Assembly (NCBI RefSeq): GCF_009720365.1
Contig: NZ_ML769319.1
Span: 23,742-87,741 of the forward strand
Length of the DNA: 64,000 nt
Source: Catellatospora paridis
Lineage (GTDB): Bacteria > Actinomycetota > Actinomycetes > Mycobacteriales > Micromonosporaceae
Direction of reading: 5' to 3'
Shown: positions 7,780 through 17,166 of the stretch, in pieces
Position numbering within the stretch: position 1 is the stretch's first letter
Layout of the letters: each line of letters starts with the position of its first letter
Program-made: the position numbers and the translations under genes
The notes under the pieces: model-generated
What the model saw: only the letters and a program-made list of their open reading frames with translations
Told to the model about the DNA's origin: nothing
Database searches by the model: none

Positions 7780-10700
7780 ATGCGATCCAGCAGAGGAACG
7801 AGGGCATTGCTGGCCGGGGGGATCGCCGCCACGCTGCTGATGGCCGCGCCCGGCACCGCGGGCGCGGAACAGGCCGCCTCACCACAGGCCGCCCGACCCG
7901 CGCTCGGTAACACGAAGACGCAGACCGTGGCACTGATCACCGGCGACCGGGTGTCGGTGCACGGCGACAACCGGATCAGCCTGACCCCGCGGGACGGCGT
8001 GACGTACCGCAGCTACCGGGTCAAGGACCACCAGTACGTCATTCCCTCCGACGCGGTGCCGCTGCTCGCGGCGAACCGCCTCGACAAGCGGCTGTTCGAC
8101 GTCACCGAGCTGCTCGCGGTCAAGGCCGCGCGCAAGGCGACGCTGCCGCTCATCGTCTCCGGCGCCGGCTCCTCGCCCGGCCTGACCGCCGAGCGCAGGC
8201 TCCCGGCCGTCAAGGGCTTCGCGGCCGAGGTGCCGGAGGAGTCCCTGGCCACGCAGTGGCTGGCGACCCGCAAGGCGAGCACCGGCAAGATCTGGCTCGA
8301 CGCGGTACGCAAGCCGGCGCTCGACCAGAGCGTCCCACTGATCGGCGCGCCCGCGGCCTGGTCCGCCGGGTACGACGGCACCGGCGTCACCGTCGCCGTG
8401 CTCGACACGGGCGTCGACATCACCCACCCCGACCTGGCCGGCAAGATCAGCGCTCGGCAGAACTTCACCGAGGGTGAGGAGGACGACCTCGACCGGGTCG
8501 GCCACGGCACGCACGTCGCCTCGACCATCGCGGGCAGCGGGGCCGGCTCCGGCGGCAAGTACAAGGGTGTCGCACCCGGTGCGTCGCTGCTCGACGGCAA
8601 GGTCTGCGTCGAGTACGGCTGCGCCGAGTCCTGGATCCTGGCCGGCATGCAGTGGGCTGCCGAGTCCGGCGCCGACGTGGCGAACATGAGCCTCGGCGGC
8701 GACAACACCCCCGAGATCGACCCGCTCGAGCAGGCCGTCAACGACCTGACCGCGCAGTACGGCACGCTGTTCGTCATCGCGGCGGGCAACTCCGGCGCGG
8801 ACGAGACCGTCGGCTCCCCGGCGACCGCCGAGGCGGCGCTGGCCGTCGGGGCGTTCACCAAGACCGACGAGCTCGCCGAGTTCTCCAGCCGGGGCCCCAG
8901 TGCCGACGGCTGGGCGGTCAAGCCGGAGATCGCCGCGCCGGGCCAGGAGATCGTGGCCGCGCGCAGCAAGGACGGCTTCCTCGGTGAGCCCGGCCAGCTG
9001 TACATGCCGCTGGACGGCACGTCCATGGCCACCCCGCACGTCGCGGGTGCGGCCGCGCTGCTGACCCAGGTGCACCCCCAGTGGACCGCGGCGCAGCGCA
9101 AGTCCGCGCTGATGGCCTCCGCGAAGCCGTCCGCCGGGGTCGGCGTGTTCGCGCAGGGCGCGGGCCGGGTCGACGTCGCGCGGGCGATCACCCAGCAGGT
9201 GACCACCAATCCCGCGTCGGTCACGTTCGGCCTGCAGGAGTGGCCGCACGAGGACGACGAGGTGCGCACCAGCACGGTCACCTACCACAACGGGGGCAGC
9301 GCGGCGGTGACCCTGCAGCTCGCGCTGACCGGGGCTCCGGCCGGCGTGTTCTCGCTCAGCGCCGCCACCGTCACGGTGCCGGCGGGCGGCGACGCATCGG
9401 TGACCATCACCGCCGACACCCGCCAGGGCGGGGACCTCACCGGCGGCATCGGCGGTCAGCTCACCGCCACCGCGGCCGGGGTCTCCGTGCAGACGCCGTT
9501 CGGCGTGGTCCGGGAGGAGCTCAGGCACGCGGTGCACATCACCGCCACCGAGCGCGACGGCGACCCGGCGGAGAACGCGTTCACCGTGCTGTTCGACCCC
9601 GTCCGGTTCCGGGACCACATCGTGTCCGGGGCGAGCGGCGACCTGCGCCTGCCGCCGGGCGAGTACTTCGCGTTCAGCTGGATCGACGAGGACAACGACG
9701 GCGTGTACTCGACCACGCAGGTGGTCTACCCGGTGTTCAAGGTCGACGGTGCGGAGTCGCTGTCGATGGACGCGCGCGGCGCGAGCGCCTTCGACGTCAC
9801 CGTGCCCGATCCCAAGGCCGACGTGGTGCTTGCCGCGTACGACGTCAGCATGGAGTTCGAGAATGCCGGCATCAGCATCAGCGCGCTGGGCGACGCGTTC
9901 GCCAACATCTACGCCAAGCAGCTCGGCCCGAAGAAGGTGGCCGGGCTCAGCTCGGCGCTCACCGGAACGCTGGCCGAGACGGACGAGGAGGGCAACCCGG
10001 CGCTCGCGCCGCACGTCTACAACCTCGGCTGGCACAAGGCCGACGGCATGCTGCCCGGGCTGGTCAAGCACCTGCGCTGGAGCGACCTCGCCACGGTGAA
10101 GGCGACCCACGCGGTGCTCGACAAGGGAACCAACGGCGTGCGGCTCAGCTTCCTCGCGCCGCCGGACGGCGGAGGCGGCTGGGCCACCGGCTGGCCGGTC
10201 CCGCTGCCGTTCACCCGCACCGACTACTACGCGAGCAACGTGCCGTGGCAGGTCGAGCTCATGGCGGAGAAGCCGGCCGAGGGCGAGGACTGGCCCGAGA
10301 CGGTCTCCGACAACAGCGCCGGTGCGGACTACCGGGCCGGCAAGACCTACCAGGAGGAGTGGAACAAGGGCGCGTTCGGACCCAGCGTGGCCCCGTTCTT
10401 CCCGGGCGAGAAGCCGGCGCAGCGCATGGGTGACGTCATGTACGTCGGCCCGGCGCTGCTCGGCGACGGCCAGGGCCGGGCGGGCTTCGGTCAGATCACC
10501 AGCGGCAGGGGTGCCCTCTACCGCAACGGTGAGCTGGTCGCCGAGGCCACGGACGGACCGTACGTCTACACCGAGGACGTGGACCCGGCCGGCGCCTCGT
10601 TCCGCTTCGACGGCAGCCTGGAGCGCGACTCCCGGCTCAGCACGAAGATGTCGGTGAGCTGGACGTTCCGTTCGGGCCACGTGGCCGAGGCGGCGTCGCT

Positions 10701-11013
10701 GCCGCTGACCGCGGTCAGCTTCGCGCCGAGCCTGGACATCCAGAACGTGGGCAAGGCCGGCGGCCTGGGCGTCTACCCGGCGACCTTCACCCAGACCGAG
10801 GGCTCCGGCCGCGTGGTCAAGCTGTCGGTGAAGGCGTCGTACGACGACGGCAAGACCTGGGTCAAGGTTCCGGTGCTGCACCTGGCCGGGCAGTGGCTGG
10901 TCATGGTGGTGCACCCGAAGGCGGGCGGCTTCGTGTCGCTGCAGGCGTCGGGTGCGGATTCGAAGGGCAACACCTTCGACCAGACCGTCATCCGGGCGTA
11001 CGAGATCCGCTGA
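7780..11013 (+). CDS. Secreted subtilisin-like serine protease (peptidase S8)
   Basis: 1077 residues. ATG 7780 has GGGAGGA 4 nt upstream. Residues 1-29 form a signal peptide ending near TAGA-EQ. A propeptide of roughly 170 residues follows, then the catalytic domain with Asp209 (AVLDTGVD), His242 (GHGTHVAS), the oxyanion Asn in AAGNSGAD, and Ser415 (GTSMATPHVAGAAALL). After about residue 480 come roughly 600 residues of beta-rich C-terminal region, including an Ig/CARDB-like segment. The gene is monocistronic, divergent from HMG-CoA lyase, and ends at a shared terminator. It acts outside the cell; its substrate is unknown. Confidence 0.93.
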   Translation: MRSSRGTRALLAGGIAATLLMAAPGTAGAEQAASPQAARPALGNTKTQTVALITGDRVSVHGDNRISLTPRDGVTYRSYRVKDHQYVIPSDAVPLLAANRLDKRLFDVTELLAVKAARKATLPLIVSGAGSSPGLTAERRLPAVKGFAAEVPEESLATQWLATRKASTGKIWLDAVRKPALDQSVPLIGAPAAWSAGYDGTGVTVAVLDTGVDITHPDLAGKISARQNFTEGEEDDLDRVGHGTHVASTIAGSGAGSGGKYKGVAPGASLLDGKVCVEYGCAESWILAGMQWAAESGADVANMSLGGDNTPEIDPLEQAVNDLTAQYGTLFVIAAGNSGADETVGSPATAEAALAVGAFTKTDELAEFSSRGPSADGWAVKPEIAAPGQEIVAARSKDGFLGEPGQLYMPLDGTSMATPHVAGAAALLTQVHPQWTAAQRKSALMASAKPSAGVGVFAQGAGRVDVARAITQQVTTNPASVTFGLQEWPHEDDEVRTSTVTYHNGGSAAVTLQLALTGAPAGVFSLSAATVTVPAGGDASVTITADTRQGGDLTGGIGGQLTATAAGVSVQTPFGVVREELRHAVHITATERDGDPAENAFTVLFDPVRFRDHIVSGASGDLRLPPGEYFAFSWIDEDNDGVYSTTQVVYPVFKVDGAESLSMDARGASAFDVTVPDPKADVVLAAYDVSMEFENAGISISALGDAFANIYAKQLGPKKVAGLSSALTGTLAETDEEGNPALAPHVYNLGWHKADGMLPGLVKHLRWSDLATVKATHAVLDKGTNGVRLSFLAPPDGGGGWATGWPVPLPFTRTDYYASNVPWQVELMAEKPAEGEDWPETVSDNSAGADYRAGKTYQEEWNKGAFGPSVAPFFPGEKPAQRMGDVMYVGPALLGDGQGRAGFGQITSGRGALYRNGELVAEATDGPYVYTEDVDPAGASFRFDGSLERDSRLSTKMSVSWTFRSGHVAEAASLPLTAVSFAPSLDIQNVGKAGGLGVYPATFTQTEGSGRVVKLSVKASYDDGKTWVKVPVLHLAGQWLVMVVHPKAGGFVSLQASGADSKGNTFDQTVIRAYEIR

Positions 11014-11026
11014 TCACCGCAACGCG

Positions 11027-11060
11027 AAAGGGCCCGGCGACCGTGGTCGCCGGGCCCTTT
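11027..11060. terminator. Bidirectional terminator between subtilase and biotin carboxylase genes
   Basis: 15-bp perfect stem (11027-11041 with 11046-11060), flanked by AAA on one side and TTT on the other, between two convergent genes. Confidence 0.85.
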
Positions 11061-11070
11061 CCCTGCCCGG

Positions 11071-12408
11071 TCAGCGCATCCGCGAGACCAGGGCGGTGTC
11101 GTAGTCGCCCGAGACGAACTCGGCGTTGTCCAGCAGCTCGGCGAAGAAGGGCAGGTTGTTCTTCGGCCCGATCAGCTCGAACGCGGCGACGGCCGCCTTG
11201 GCCCGGGCGATCGCCTCGGCGCGGTCGGCGCCGTACACGATGACCTTGGCCATCAGCGAGTCGTAGCTCGGGGTGACGACGTTGCCCTCGGCGTAGCCGG
11301 AGTCCACCCGCACACCCTCGCCGGCCGGCTCGACCCAGGTCTTGATCGCGCCGGGGCCGGGCAGGAAGCGCTTCGGGTCCTCGGCGTTGATCCGCAGCTC
11401 GATGGCGTGGCCCCGGGAGACCAGCGCGGCCGGGTCGAACTGCACCGGCAGCCCGGCCGCCACGCGCAGCTGCGCCTCGACCAGGTCGATGCCGAACACG
11501 GCCTCGGTCACCGGGTGCTCGACCTGCAGCCGGGTGTTCATCTCCAGGAAGTAGAAGTCACCGGTGGCCGGGTCGAACAGGCACTCGACGGTGCCGGCGT
11601 TGCGGTAGCCGACCGCCTCGCCCGCGCGGACCGCGGCAGCCAGCAGCTTCTCCCGCTGCCCGGGGGTGAGCGCCGGGGACGGCGACTCCTCGACCAGCTT
11701 CTGGTTGCGCCGCTGCACCGAGCACTCGCGCTCGCCCAGGGCCAGCACGGTGCCGTCGGCGAGGCCGAGGATCTGCACCTCGACGTGGCGCACCCGGGGG
11801 AAGTAGCGCTCGATCAGCACGGAGCCGTCGCCGAACATGCGCTCGGCGAAGCCGCGCACGGTCTCGTACTGCTCGGTCAGCTTCGCGGCGTCGGTGGCGA
11901 CGGCCATGCCCATGCCGCCGCCGCCGGCCGCGGCCTTGACCATGACCGGGTAGCCGATCTCCTCGGCGGCGGCCAGCGCGTCGTCGACGGTGGCGGCCGG
12001 GTCGGCGGTGCCGGGGGCCACCGGAACGCCGGCGGCGGCCATCAGGTTGCGAGCGTTGATCTTGTCGCCCATCGCGGTGATGGCGTCGGCGCCGGGGCCG
12101 ACCCAGATCAGGCCGCTCGCGGTGACGGTACGCGCGAAGTCGGCGTTCTCGGAGAGGAAGCCGTAGCCGGGATGGATCGCCTGCGCGCCGGTCTGCTTCG
12201 CGGCGGCCAGGATCGCCTCGGTGTTGCGGTACGACTCGGCCGGGTTGGCCGGGCCGACGCACACCGCCTCGTCCGCCTCGCGCACGAACGGCAGCTCGGC
12301 ATCGGCCTCGGAGTACACCGCGATGGTGCGGATCCCCAGCTCTCTGGCGGTGCGGATGATGCGCCGGGCGATCTCTCCCCGGTTCGCGACCAGCAATGAC
12401 TCGATCAT
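11071..12408 (-). CDS. Biotin carboxylase subunit of an acyl-CoA carboxylase (no carrier domain)
   Basis: 445 residues. ATP-dependent carboxylation of biotin. Seen are the N-terminal domain (LLVANRGEIARRIIRTARELG), GYGFLSENADFA, the glycine-rich ATP-grasp loop KAAAGGGGMGM (about residues 160-170), the catalytic stretch FLEMNTRLQVEHPVTE and ELRINAEDP. The protein ends right after the biotin carboxylase fold. The biotinyl-Lys domain (EAMKM-type) found at the C-terminus of most actinobacterial alpha subunits is missing, and none is encoded beside it. Monocistronic, preceded by the palindrome at 12448-12463. Its partner is presumably the beta subunit at 3606-5126. Confidence 0.9.
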   Translation of the reverse strand: MIESLLVANRGEIARRIIRTARELGIRTIAVYSEADAELPFVREADEAVCVGPANPAESYRNTEAILAAAKQTGAQAIHPGYGFLSENADFARTVTASGLIWVGPGADAITAMGDKINARNLMAAAGVPVAPGTADPAATVDDALAAAEEIGYPVMVKAAAGGGGMGMAVATDAAKLTEQYETVRGFAERMFGDGSVLIERYFPRVRHVEVQILGLADGTVLALGERECSVQRRNQKLVEESPSPALTPGQREKLLAAAVRAGEAVGYRNAGTVECLFDPATGDFYFLEMNTRLQVEHPVTEAVFGIDLVEAQLRVAAGLPVQFDPAALVSRGHAIELRINAEDPKRFLPGPGAIKTWVEPAGEGVRVDSGYAEGNVVTPSYDSLMAKVIVYGADRAEAIARAKAAVAAFELIGPKNNLPFFAELLDNAEFVSGDYDTALVSRMR

Positions 12409-12447
12409 GCGGCGTCCCCTCCTGCGCTTCAGACAACCACACCGAGC

Positions 12448-12463
12448 CTAAACGCACGTTCAG
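12448..12463. promoter_or_regulatory. Putative TetR operator upstream of biotin carboxylase
   Basis: CTAAACGCACGTTCAG fits CTNAACGNNCGTTNAG at all 12 fixed positions, 40 nt upstream of the start codon. Confidence 0.65.
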
Positions 12464-12502
12464 TTCCGCCCGCCGTGCGGGGCCGCGGTGCGGCCGGGAC
12501 CA

Positions 12503-12563
12503 GCAGTTTTCGGGGAAACGGCGGCTTCCGCGCACGCCGAACCCGCAGTTTCCCCGAAACTGC
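12503..12563. terminator. Inverted repeat after the TetR gene
   Basis: Arms 12503-12519 and 12548-12563 pair with one bulged base. The right arm is itself palindromic (GCAGTTTC, CCC loop, GAAACTGC). It lies just past the stop of the minus-strand regulator gene. Confidence 0.5.
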
Positions 12564-12581
12564 GAGCGGTGAACGGGGGCG

Positions 12582-13193
12582 TCAGCCCAGGAGGGCGGCG
12601 AGGGCGGCGGCGCGCAGGAGGGTGGCGCGGCGCTGGCGTTCGACCTCGCCACCGAGGAAGGGGGTGGAGTTCATCAGGCCGAAGGCCGCGTGGGCCAGCA
12701 CCCTGGCCTCGCCGCCGGTGACGTCGGCGCGCACGGCCGTCAGCACGGTCACCCACTCCTCGACGTACTGGCGCTGCAGCCGGCGGATCTCGCGGCGCGG
12801 CTCCTCCGGCAGGCGGTCCAGCTCGTGCAGGTGCAGTGCGATCACGGCCGGGTTGGCCAGGGCGAACTCGACGTGGAAGTCGACCAGGGCCTCGACCGCG
12901 GCCCGCGGGTCGGCGGGGTGCTCGGACACCCGGCCGCGGCCGCCCGCCAGCAGACCCTCGCTCACCGGCATCAGCGCGGCGACGAGCATCGCCTCCTTGC
13001 CGGCGAAGTGGTGGTAGAGGGCGGGCCCGGTGACGCCGGCGGCGGTGCCGATGTCGTCCATGGACACGCCGTGATAGCCGCGCGCGGCGAACAGACCGAC
13101 GGCGATCTCGAGGATCTCTTCCCGTCGCGACCTGCGCGCCGGCTTGGTCGGGGGGGTGTCTACCTGCTGCTCCACTGCCGTCACCCGAGACAT
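12582..13193 (-). CDS. TetR-family transcriptional regulator, probable liu-regulon repressor
   Basis: 203 residues. The N-terminal TetR helix-turn-helix spans about residues 22-68 (REEILEIAVGLFAARGYHGVSMDDIG, TGPALYHHFAGKEAMLVAAL). The C-terminal part is an effector-binding helical domain of typical length. It is encoded directly behind the biotin carboxylase gene with a palindrome 24 nt upstream of its own start. That palindrome also occurs before three catabolic units in this window, so autorepression and control by an acyl-CoA intermediate are inferred. Similar TetR repressors of short-chain acyl-CoA carboxylase genes are known from streptomycetes. Confidence 0.85.
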   Translation of the reverse strand: MSRVTAVEQQVDTPPTKPARRSRREEILEIAVGLFAARGYHGVSMDDIGTAAGVTGPALYHHFAGKEAMLVAALMPVSEGLLAGGRGRVSEHPADPRAAVEALVDFHVEFALANPAVIALHLHELDRLPEEPRREIRRLQRQYVEEWVTVLTAVRADVTGGEARVLAHAAFGLMNSTPFLGGEVERQRRATLLRAAALAALLG

Positions 13194-13216
13194 GCTACTC
13201 GCCGGTCAAGCCGCAG

Positions 13217-13232
13217 CTTAACGTCCGTTTAG
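13217..13232. promoter_or_regulatory. Putative autoregulatory TetR operator
   Basis: CTTAACGTCCGTTTAG fits CTNAACGNNCGTTNAG at all 12 fixed positions. It lies 24 nt upstream of the regulator start and overlaps the stop codon of the TPR gene. Confidence 0.65.
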
Positions 13233-16102
13233 TCCAGTTCGAACCCATATTCCCGGGCCAGGCGGCGGGCTTCCTCCTCCTGGTCACACTGCATCAGCGT
13301 GTGCGCGAGCGCGTACGCCGCCCGCGGCAGCGTCGCCGAATCCCGGGGCAGGCCGTTGAGCACCTCGCGCAGGATCGACTCCGCCGCCTCGGCCCGGCCC
13401 AGGGTCAGCAGGACCTCGCCCATGGTCAGGTCCGCGAGGAACGCCTCCCCGAACGCCTCCAGCCCGCGGAAGCGCTCCGCCGCCCCGCGCACCCGGATCA
13501 GCGCCGCCTCCGGATCACCGACGCCGACCATGGCCCGCGCCCCGTCCAGGGCGAGCCAGGCCAGCTCATACTGCGCCTCGGGCTCCTTGGCCAGCCCCGG
13601 CGGCAGCTCGGCGGCGGCGGCGTCGGCCAGCTCCACGGCCTGCCGGGCCCGCTCCGGGTCGTCGGCGTACATCGCGGCCACGGCCTGGCGGCGGCGGGCG
13701 CGCATCTCGTCCAGCGGCAGTCGCGCCACCCGGTACGCCGCGGCGGCCGAACCCAGCCGGGTCGCCGCCAGCGCATCGCGGTCGAGGTCGAACAGCAGCT
13801 CACCGGCCTGCTCCAGGACCCGGGCCCGCCCCGCGGCGTTGTCGAACCCGTCCAGGTTCGCCGCGAGCTCATCGAGGTACGACAGCGACTGGTCGGTCTC
13901 CCCCAACCGCTGGTAGACGGCGGCCAGCAGGTGACGCACCTGGTCGGCGAGATTCTGGTTGCCGGACCGGTCCGCTCCGTACACGGCCTCCTCGGCGACC
14001 TCGGCGGCCTCCTCCACCCGACCCGTGTTGAACAGGGCCACGGCCAGGTGGAACCGGGCGTGCTCGGCGTCGTCGTCGTGCTCCTGCCCGGCCTCCGGCT
14101 CGCCGCCGAGCCGGGCGACCATGGCGGCCAGGTCGTCGACCGCCTCCCGCGCCCGCGGCGTGCCGGCCAGCAGCACCGCGCGCCGCTCCCGCACCTCGCG
14201 CTCCAGCGGCTCGGGCAGCACGCGCGCCAGCGCCCGGTCGAAGGCGGCCGCCGCGCCCGCGTTGTCGTCGAGCATGCTCAGACCCTGGCCGAGGAAGAAC
14301 TCACCCAGCCCGATCATCTCGTCCTGGCCCTCGGCCACGGCTCGCGCGATCAGCTCCCGCGCCGCGTCGGCGGACTCCTGCACCCGGCCGTCCGCACCCA
14401 GCGCCTGCGCCCGCAGCAGCATCACCTGCAGCCGCACCCGCGCCCCCGGATCGGGCTCGCCGACCGCGGCGACGCGGTCCAACTCCCGCAGCGCGTCGCC
14501 CGGCTGCTGGGCGTGCAGCAGCGCGACCGCGAGCCGGCGCAGCGCCCCGGCCTGATCCTTCGGCTCGCCGTGGGCCAGCAGGTAATCCGAGGAGGCGCGG
14601 ACCTGCGCCAGGCCCTCCTCCGGCTGGCCGTGCCGGCTGCGATGCAGCCCCAGCCGGCCCCGGATGCGCTGGCCGCGCACCTCGTCCCCGGCCTGCGTGT
14701 AGCGCTCCAGCGCCTCGGTCCAGGCCTGCTCGGTCTGCTCGGCCGTCTCCCCGTGCAGCCGCATGCCGCGCAGGTCGGCCAGCCGGCCCAGCTGCAGCGA
14801 GGTCAGCCCGCCCATGCCGGTGAACGGCTCGATGAGCTGCCACAGCGCCTCCGAGCGGGGCTCGTCGTCGCGCCGCAGCGCCTCCTCGATCAGATCGAGG
14901 AGCAGGTCGAGGCCGGCGTCCGCGGGCACGTCCGGCAGGTCGGCCACGACCGGGGCGGCAGCCGGCGGCGACACCGTTGGCGTACGCCCCATCGCCGCGC
15001 CGACCCTGGCGGTCAGGCTCAGCGGCAGCCGCTCCACCAGCGGCTCGGCCGCCAGCGTCGCGGCCACCCGCTCGCTCTGCGCGGCGGTGCCGTTGCGGAC
15101 GTCGAAGCGCTTCGCCAGCGCGACGGCGCGCGCCGCGAGCTGCTCGGCCAGCTCCGCGACGTTGTGCTCGGCGCCGCGCACCGGCTGCGCCCCGTGTCCG
15201 GCGGCGGCCAGCAGCCCCAGCACCAGCGACGACGCGGCGGCGAACTCCATCTCGACCAGCGGCGAGGACGCCTCGGCCAGCCACGGCAGGTGCCGCTCGA
15301 CCAGTTCCAGCCCCCTGCCGGAGTTGCCGCTCACCGCGAGGAAGTACACGTGGTCGGCGATCGTGCCGAGCTGGCCCCGATCGGCCCGGACCGTGCGGTA
15401 GGCCTGGTGGTGCGCCTTGCGCGCCTCGTCGAACCGCCCCGTGCGCAGGTACGGCAGCAGCAGCGCGGTGAGGATCTCCTGCGGCTGCTCGACGCAGGTC
15501 AGCTGCCCGGCGAGCACCGGGCCGACGAGCTCGATGGCCTCCGCGTCGCGGCCACGGTCGGTCAGGTGCCGCACCTGGTCGGTCGGGTCGCAGCCGACGC
15601 AGTCCGAGTTGCCGTCGCGCGGGGCGGCCTGCCAGTGCGCGTAGTGCAGGTCGGCCGCGGCACCGTCGCCGAGGTGGGCGGCCACCAGCCAGCGGTGCTT
15701 GTGCACGGCCTGCAGGCTGTGCCCGCCCTCCGCATAGCGGCGCTGCATGTCGTCGAGCACCGCATAGGTCCGCGCCAGCGGCACGTCCGGGAACCGGGTC
15801 AGTGCGTTGACCATGTACTTGTAGTGCCAGAGCAGCAGGTACTCCTGGTCCCCATGGCGTTCGGGATACGAGTCGAAGCGGGCCAGGCACCAGGTGAACG
15901 TCACGAACCCCTTGGCCGGCAGGCCGCCGCGCTGATACGCCTCCGTCGCCGCCATCCGGGCGTGGAACCGCAGCTGCTCGTCGCCCAGCGCGTCCGCCTG
16001 GGCGATCGCCTCCTCGGCCAGCGCCACCTGACCCGCGCCATGGGGCGCGTCCCAGCACTGCTCGATCAGCGCGCGGATCCGGTCGGGGTTGGGGGTGGTC
16101 AT
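13229..16102 (-). CDS. Large TPR-repeat protein of unknown function
   Basis: 957 residues. ATG 16102 is supported by GAGGAGA upstream. The protein is almost entirely helical with many degenerate tetratricopeptide-like repeats (for example ALAEEAIAQADALGDEQLRFHARM, and a series from about residue 440 to the end). There is no signal peptide or membrane segment, so it is cytoplasmic. No catalytic domain is visible. Such proteins usually act as scaffolds. It follows nothing in operon and its stop abuts the TetR operator. Function unknown. Confidence 0.75.
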   Translation of the reverse strand: MTTPNPDRIRALIEQCWDAPHGAGQVALAEEAIAQADALGDEQLRFHARMAATEAYQRGGLPAKGFVTFTWCLARFDSYPERHGDQEYLLLWHYKYMVNALTRFPDVPLARTYAVLDDMQRRYAEGGHSLQAVHKHRWLVAAHLGDGAAADLHYAHWQAAPRDGNSDCVGCDPTDQVRHLTDRGRDAEAIELVGPVLAGQLTCVEQPQEILTALLLPYLRTGRFDEARKAHHQAYRTVRADRGQLGTIADHVYFLAVSGNSGRGLELVERHLPWLAEASSPLVEMEFAAASSLVLGLLAAAGHGAQPVRGAEHNVAELAEQLAARAVALAKRFDVRNGTAAQSERVAATLAAEPLVERLPLSLTARVGAAMGRTPTVSPPAAAPVVADLPDVPADAGLDLLLDLIEEALRRDDEPRSEALWQLIEPFTGMGGLTSLQLGRLADLRGMRLHGETAEQTEQAWTEALERYTQAGDEVRGQRIRGRLGLHRSRHGQPEEGLAQVRASSDYLLAHGEPKDQAGALRRLAVALLHAQQPGDALRELDRVAAVGEPDPGARVRLQVMLLRAQALGADGRVQESADAARELIARAVAEGQDEMIGLGEFFLGQGLSMLDDNAGAAAAFDRALARVLPEPLEREVRERRAVLLAGTPRAREAVDDLAAMVARLGGEPEAGQEHDDDAEHARFHLAVALFNTGRVEEAAEVAEEAVYGADRSGNQNLADQVRHLLAAVYQRLGETDQSLSYLDELAANLDGFDNAAGRARVLEQAGELLFDLDRDALAATRLGSAAAAYRVARLPLDEMRARRRQAVAAMYADDPERARQAVELADAAAAELPPGLAKEPEAQYELAWLALDGARAMVGVGDPEAALIRVRGAAERFRGLEAFGEAFLADLTMGEVLLTLGRAEAAESILREVLNGLPRDSATLPRAAYALAHTLMQCDQEEEARRLAREYGFELD

Positions 16103-16347
16103 GGAGCGCGGTTCTCCTCGTCGGTGCTCACGACCGGCTCCGTGGGTCCGGCTCAGGTAGAGACGCGGTAGGCAGCGCCAAAGGGTCGCGCTCACCGGCG
16201 ACCAGTTGTGGACACGACGGCACGGCTCGCGCGGCGGCGAGGCGGCGCAGGCTCAACAGGTCGACGGTGCCCCGTGGCTCGACCTGAAACGAGTGGTCCA
16301 CGCCGGACACCGTACCCGTACCCGGACGTGCGCGCGCGGCACGACGA

Positions 16348-16377
16348 ACGAGCGACCCCCCGAGGGGTGCCGCTCGT
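16348..16377. terminator. Terminator hairpin after sigma-partner gene
   Basis: ACGAGCG (16348-16354) pairs with CGCTCGT (16371-16377) and an inner ACCCC pairs with GGGGT, 21 nt past the stop of the minus-strand gene. Confidence 0.6.
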
Positions 16378-16397
16378 CGACGGTCCACAGCACGTGC

Positions 16398-17165
16398 TTA
16401 CTCGTAACAGTCCTGCATCCGGAGCTGCAGGCTGATCTGGATCACTCCGGACCCGTCCAGCTCGATCCGGTAGCGGGCATCGGCATTGCCGGCGACCTGC
16501 ACGTAGCCGCGCCCGAATGGTTGCCCCGGCTCCACGACCGACTTCCAGCTGGGGTAGATGGCGATCAGTTCCTCGTAGCTCATCCCCAGCCGGGCGCCTT
16601 CCGCGGTCTCGACACCCGGGAAGGCGTAGATCGCGGCCAGACCGAGCCGCTCGGAGAAGAACAGCTGGCCGTCGATGTCCCGATCGTCCTGCGCTTCCGG
16701 TGTTCCCTTGAGGAAGGCACTGGTGTCGCAGCCCTGATGGTTGATCTTCTCGCGTGTGACGACCAGTCCTGTCGCCAGGGCTTCAGCATGACGCTGCCCG
16801 AGGAGGAGGTCGCCGTAGCCGTACGGGCCGAGCACGAGTTTCCCCGGGGTCCCCGCAGAAGACGGCGTCACAGAGGCGGACGGCGTCACGGAGGGAACGG
16901 GCGAACCGCTTGGCGTGATCGTGACCCCCTGAGTTGCGGGGACTTCCGGCGGGCCCTGGTTGCCGCGGTCCATGGAGGCGTATGCCAGCGCCGGTGCGGC
17001 CAGCAGCAGCACCCCCAACACGCTGAACGCGGCGGTGGTACGGGCCCGGCGGCGCTTGACGGTGTGCCGCACCGCGCCCGTGCCGGTGGCGCGTACCGAC
17101 GGTGCGGCGGCCGCGGTGAAGCCCGCGAAGGCGTCGTTGATCAGGTCGTCGTCGAAGTCGGTCAT
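16398..17165 (-). CDS. Membrane-anchored partner of the adjacent SigE-family sigma factor
   Basis: 255 residues. Cytoplasmic N-terminus (MTDFDDDLINDAFAGFTAAA), a basic patch KRRRAR, one membrane helix (about residues 44-64), a Pro/Ser/Thr linker and an extracytoplasmic domain with cysteines in GCDTS and the final QDCYE. It begins 1 nt after the sigma factor stop, so the two are coupled. The arrangement equals that at 471 and 24737. Anti-sigma-like function is inferred from position only; no ZAS zinc motif is present. Confidence 0.7.
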   Translation of the reverse strand: MTDFDDDLINDAFAGFTAAAAPSVRATGTGAVRHTVKRRRARTTAAFSVLGVLLLAAPALAYASMDRGNQGPPEVPATQGVTITPSGSPVPSVTPSASVTPSSAGTPGKLVLGPYGYGDLLLGQRHAEALATGLVVTREKINHQGCDTSAFLKGTPEAQDDRDIDGQLFFSERLGLAAIYAFPGVETAEGARLGMSYEELIAIYPSWKSVVEPGQPFGRGYVQVAGNADARYRIELDGSGVIQISLQLRMQDCYE

Positions 17166-17166
17166 C

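Noticed and set aside
7879..10914. Open 1011-residue frame antisense to the subtilase
   Set aside because: High-GC mirror frame; composition is dominated by R, G, A and H, with no domain and no ribosome site.
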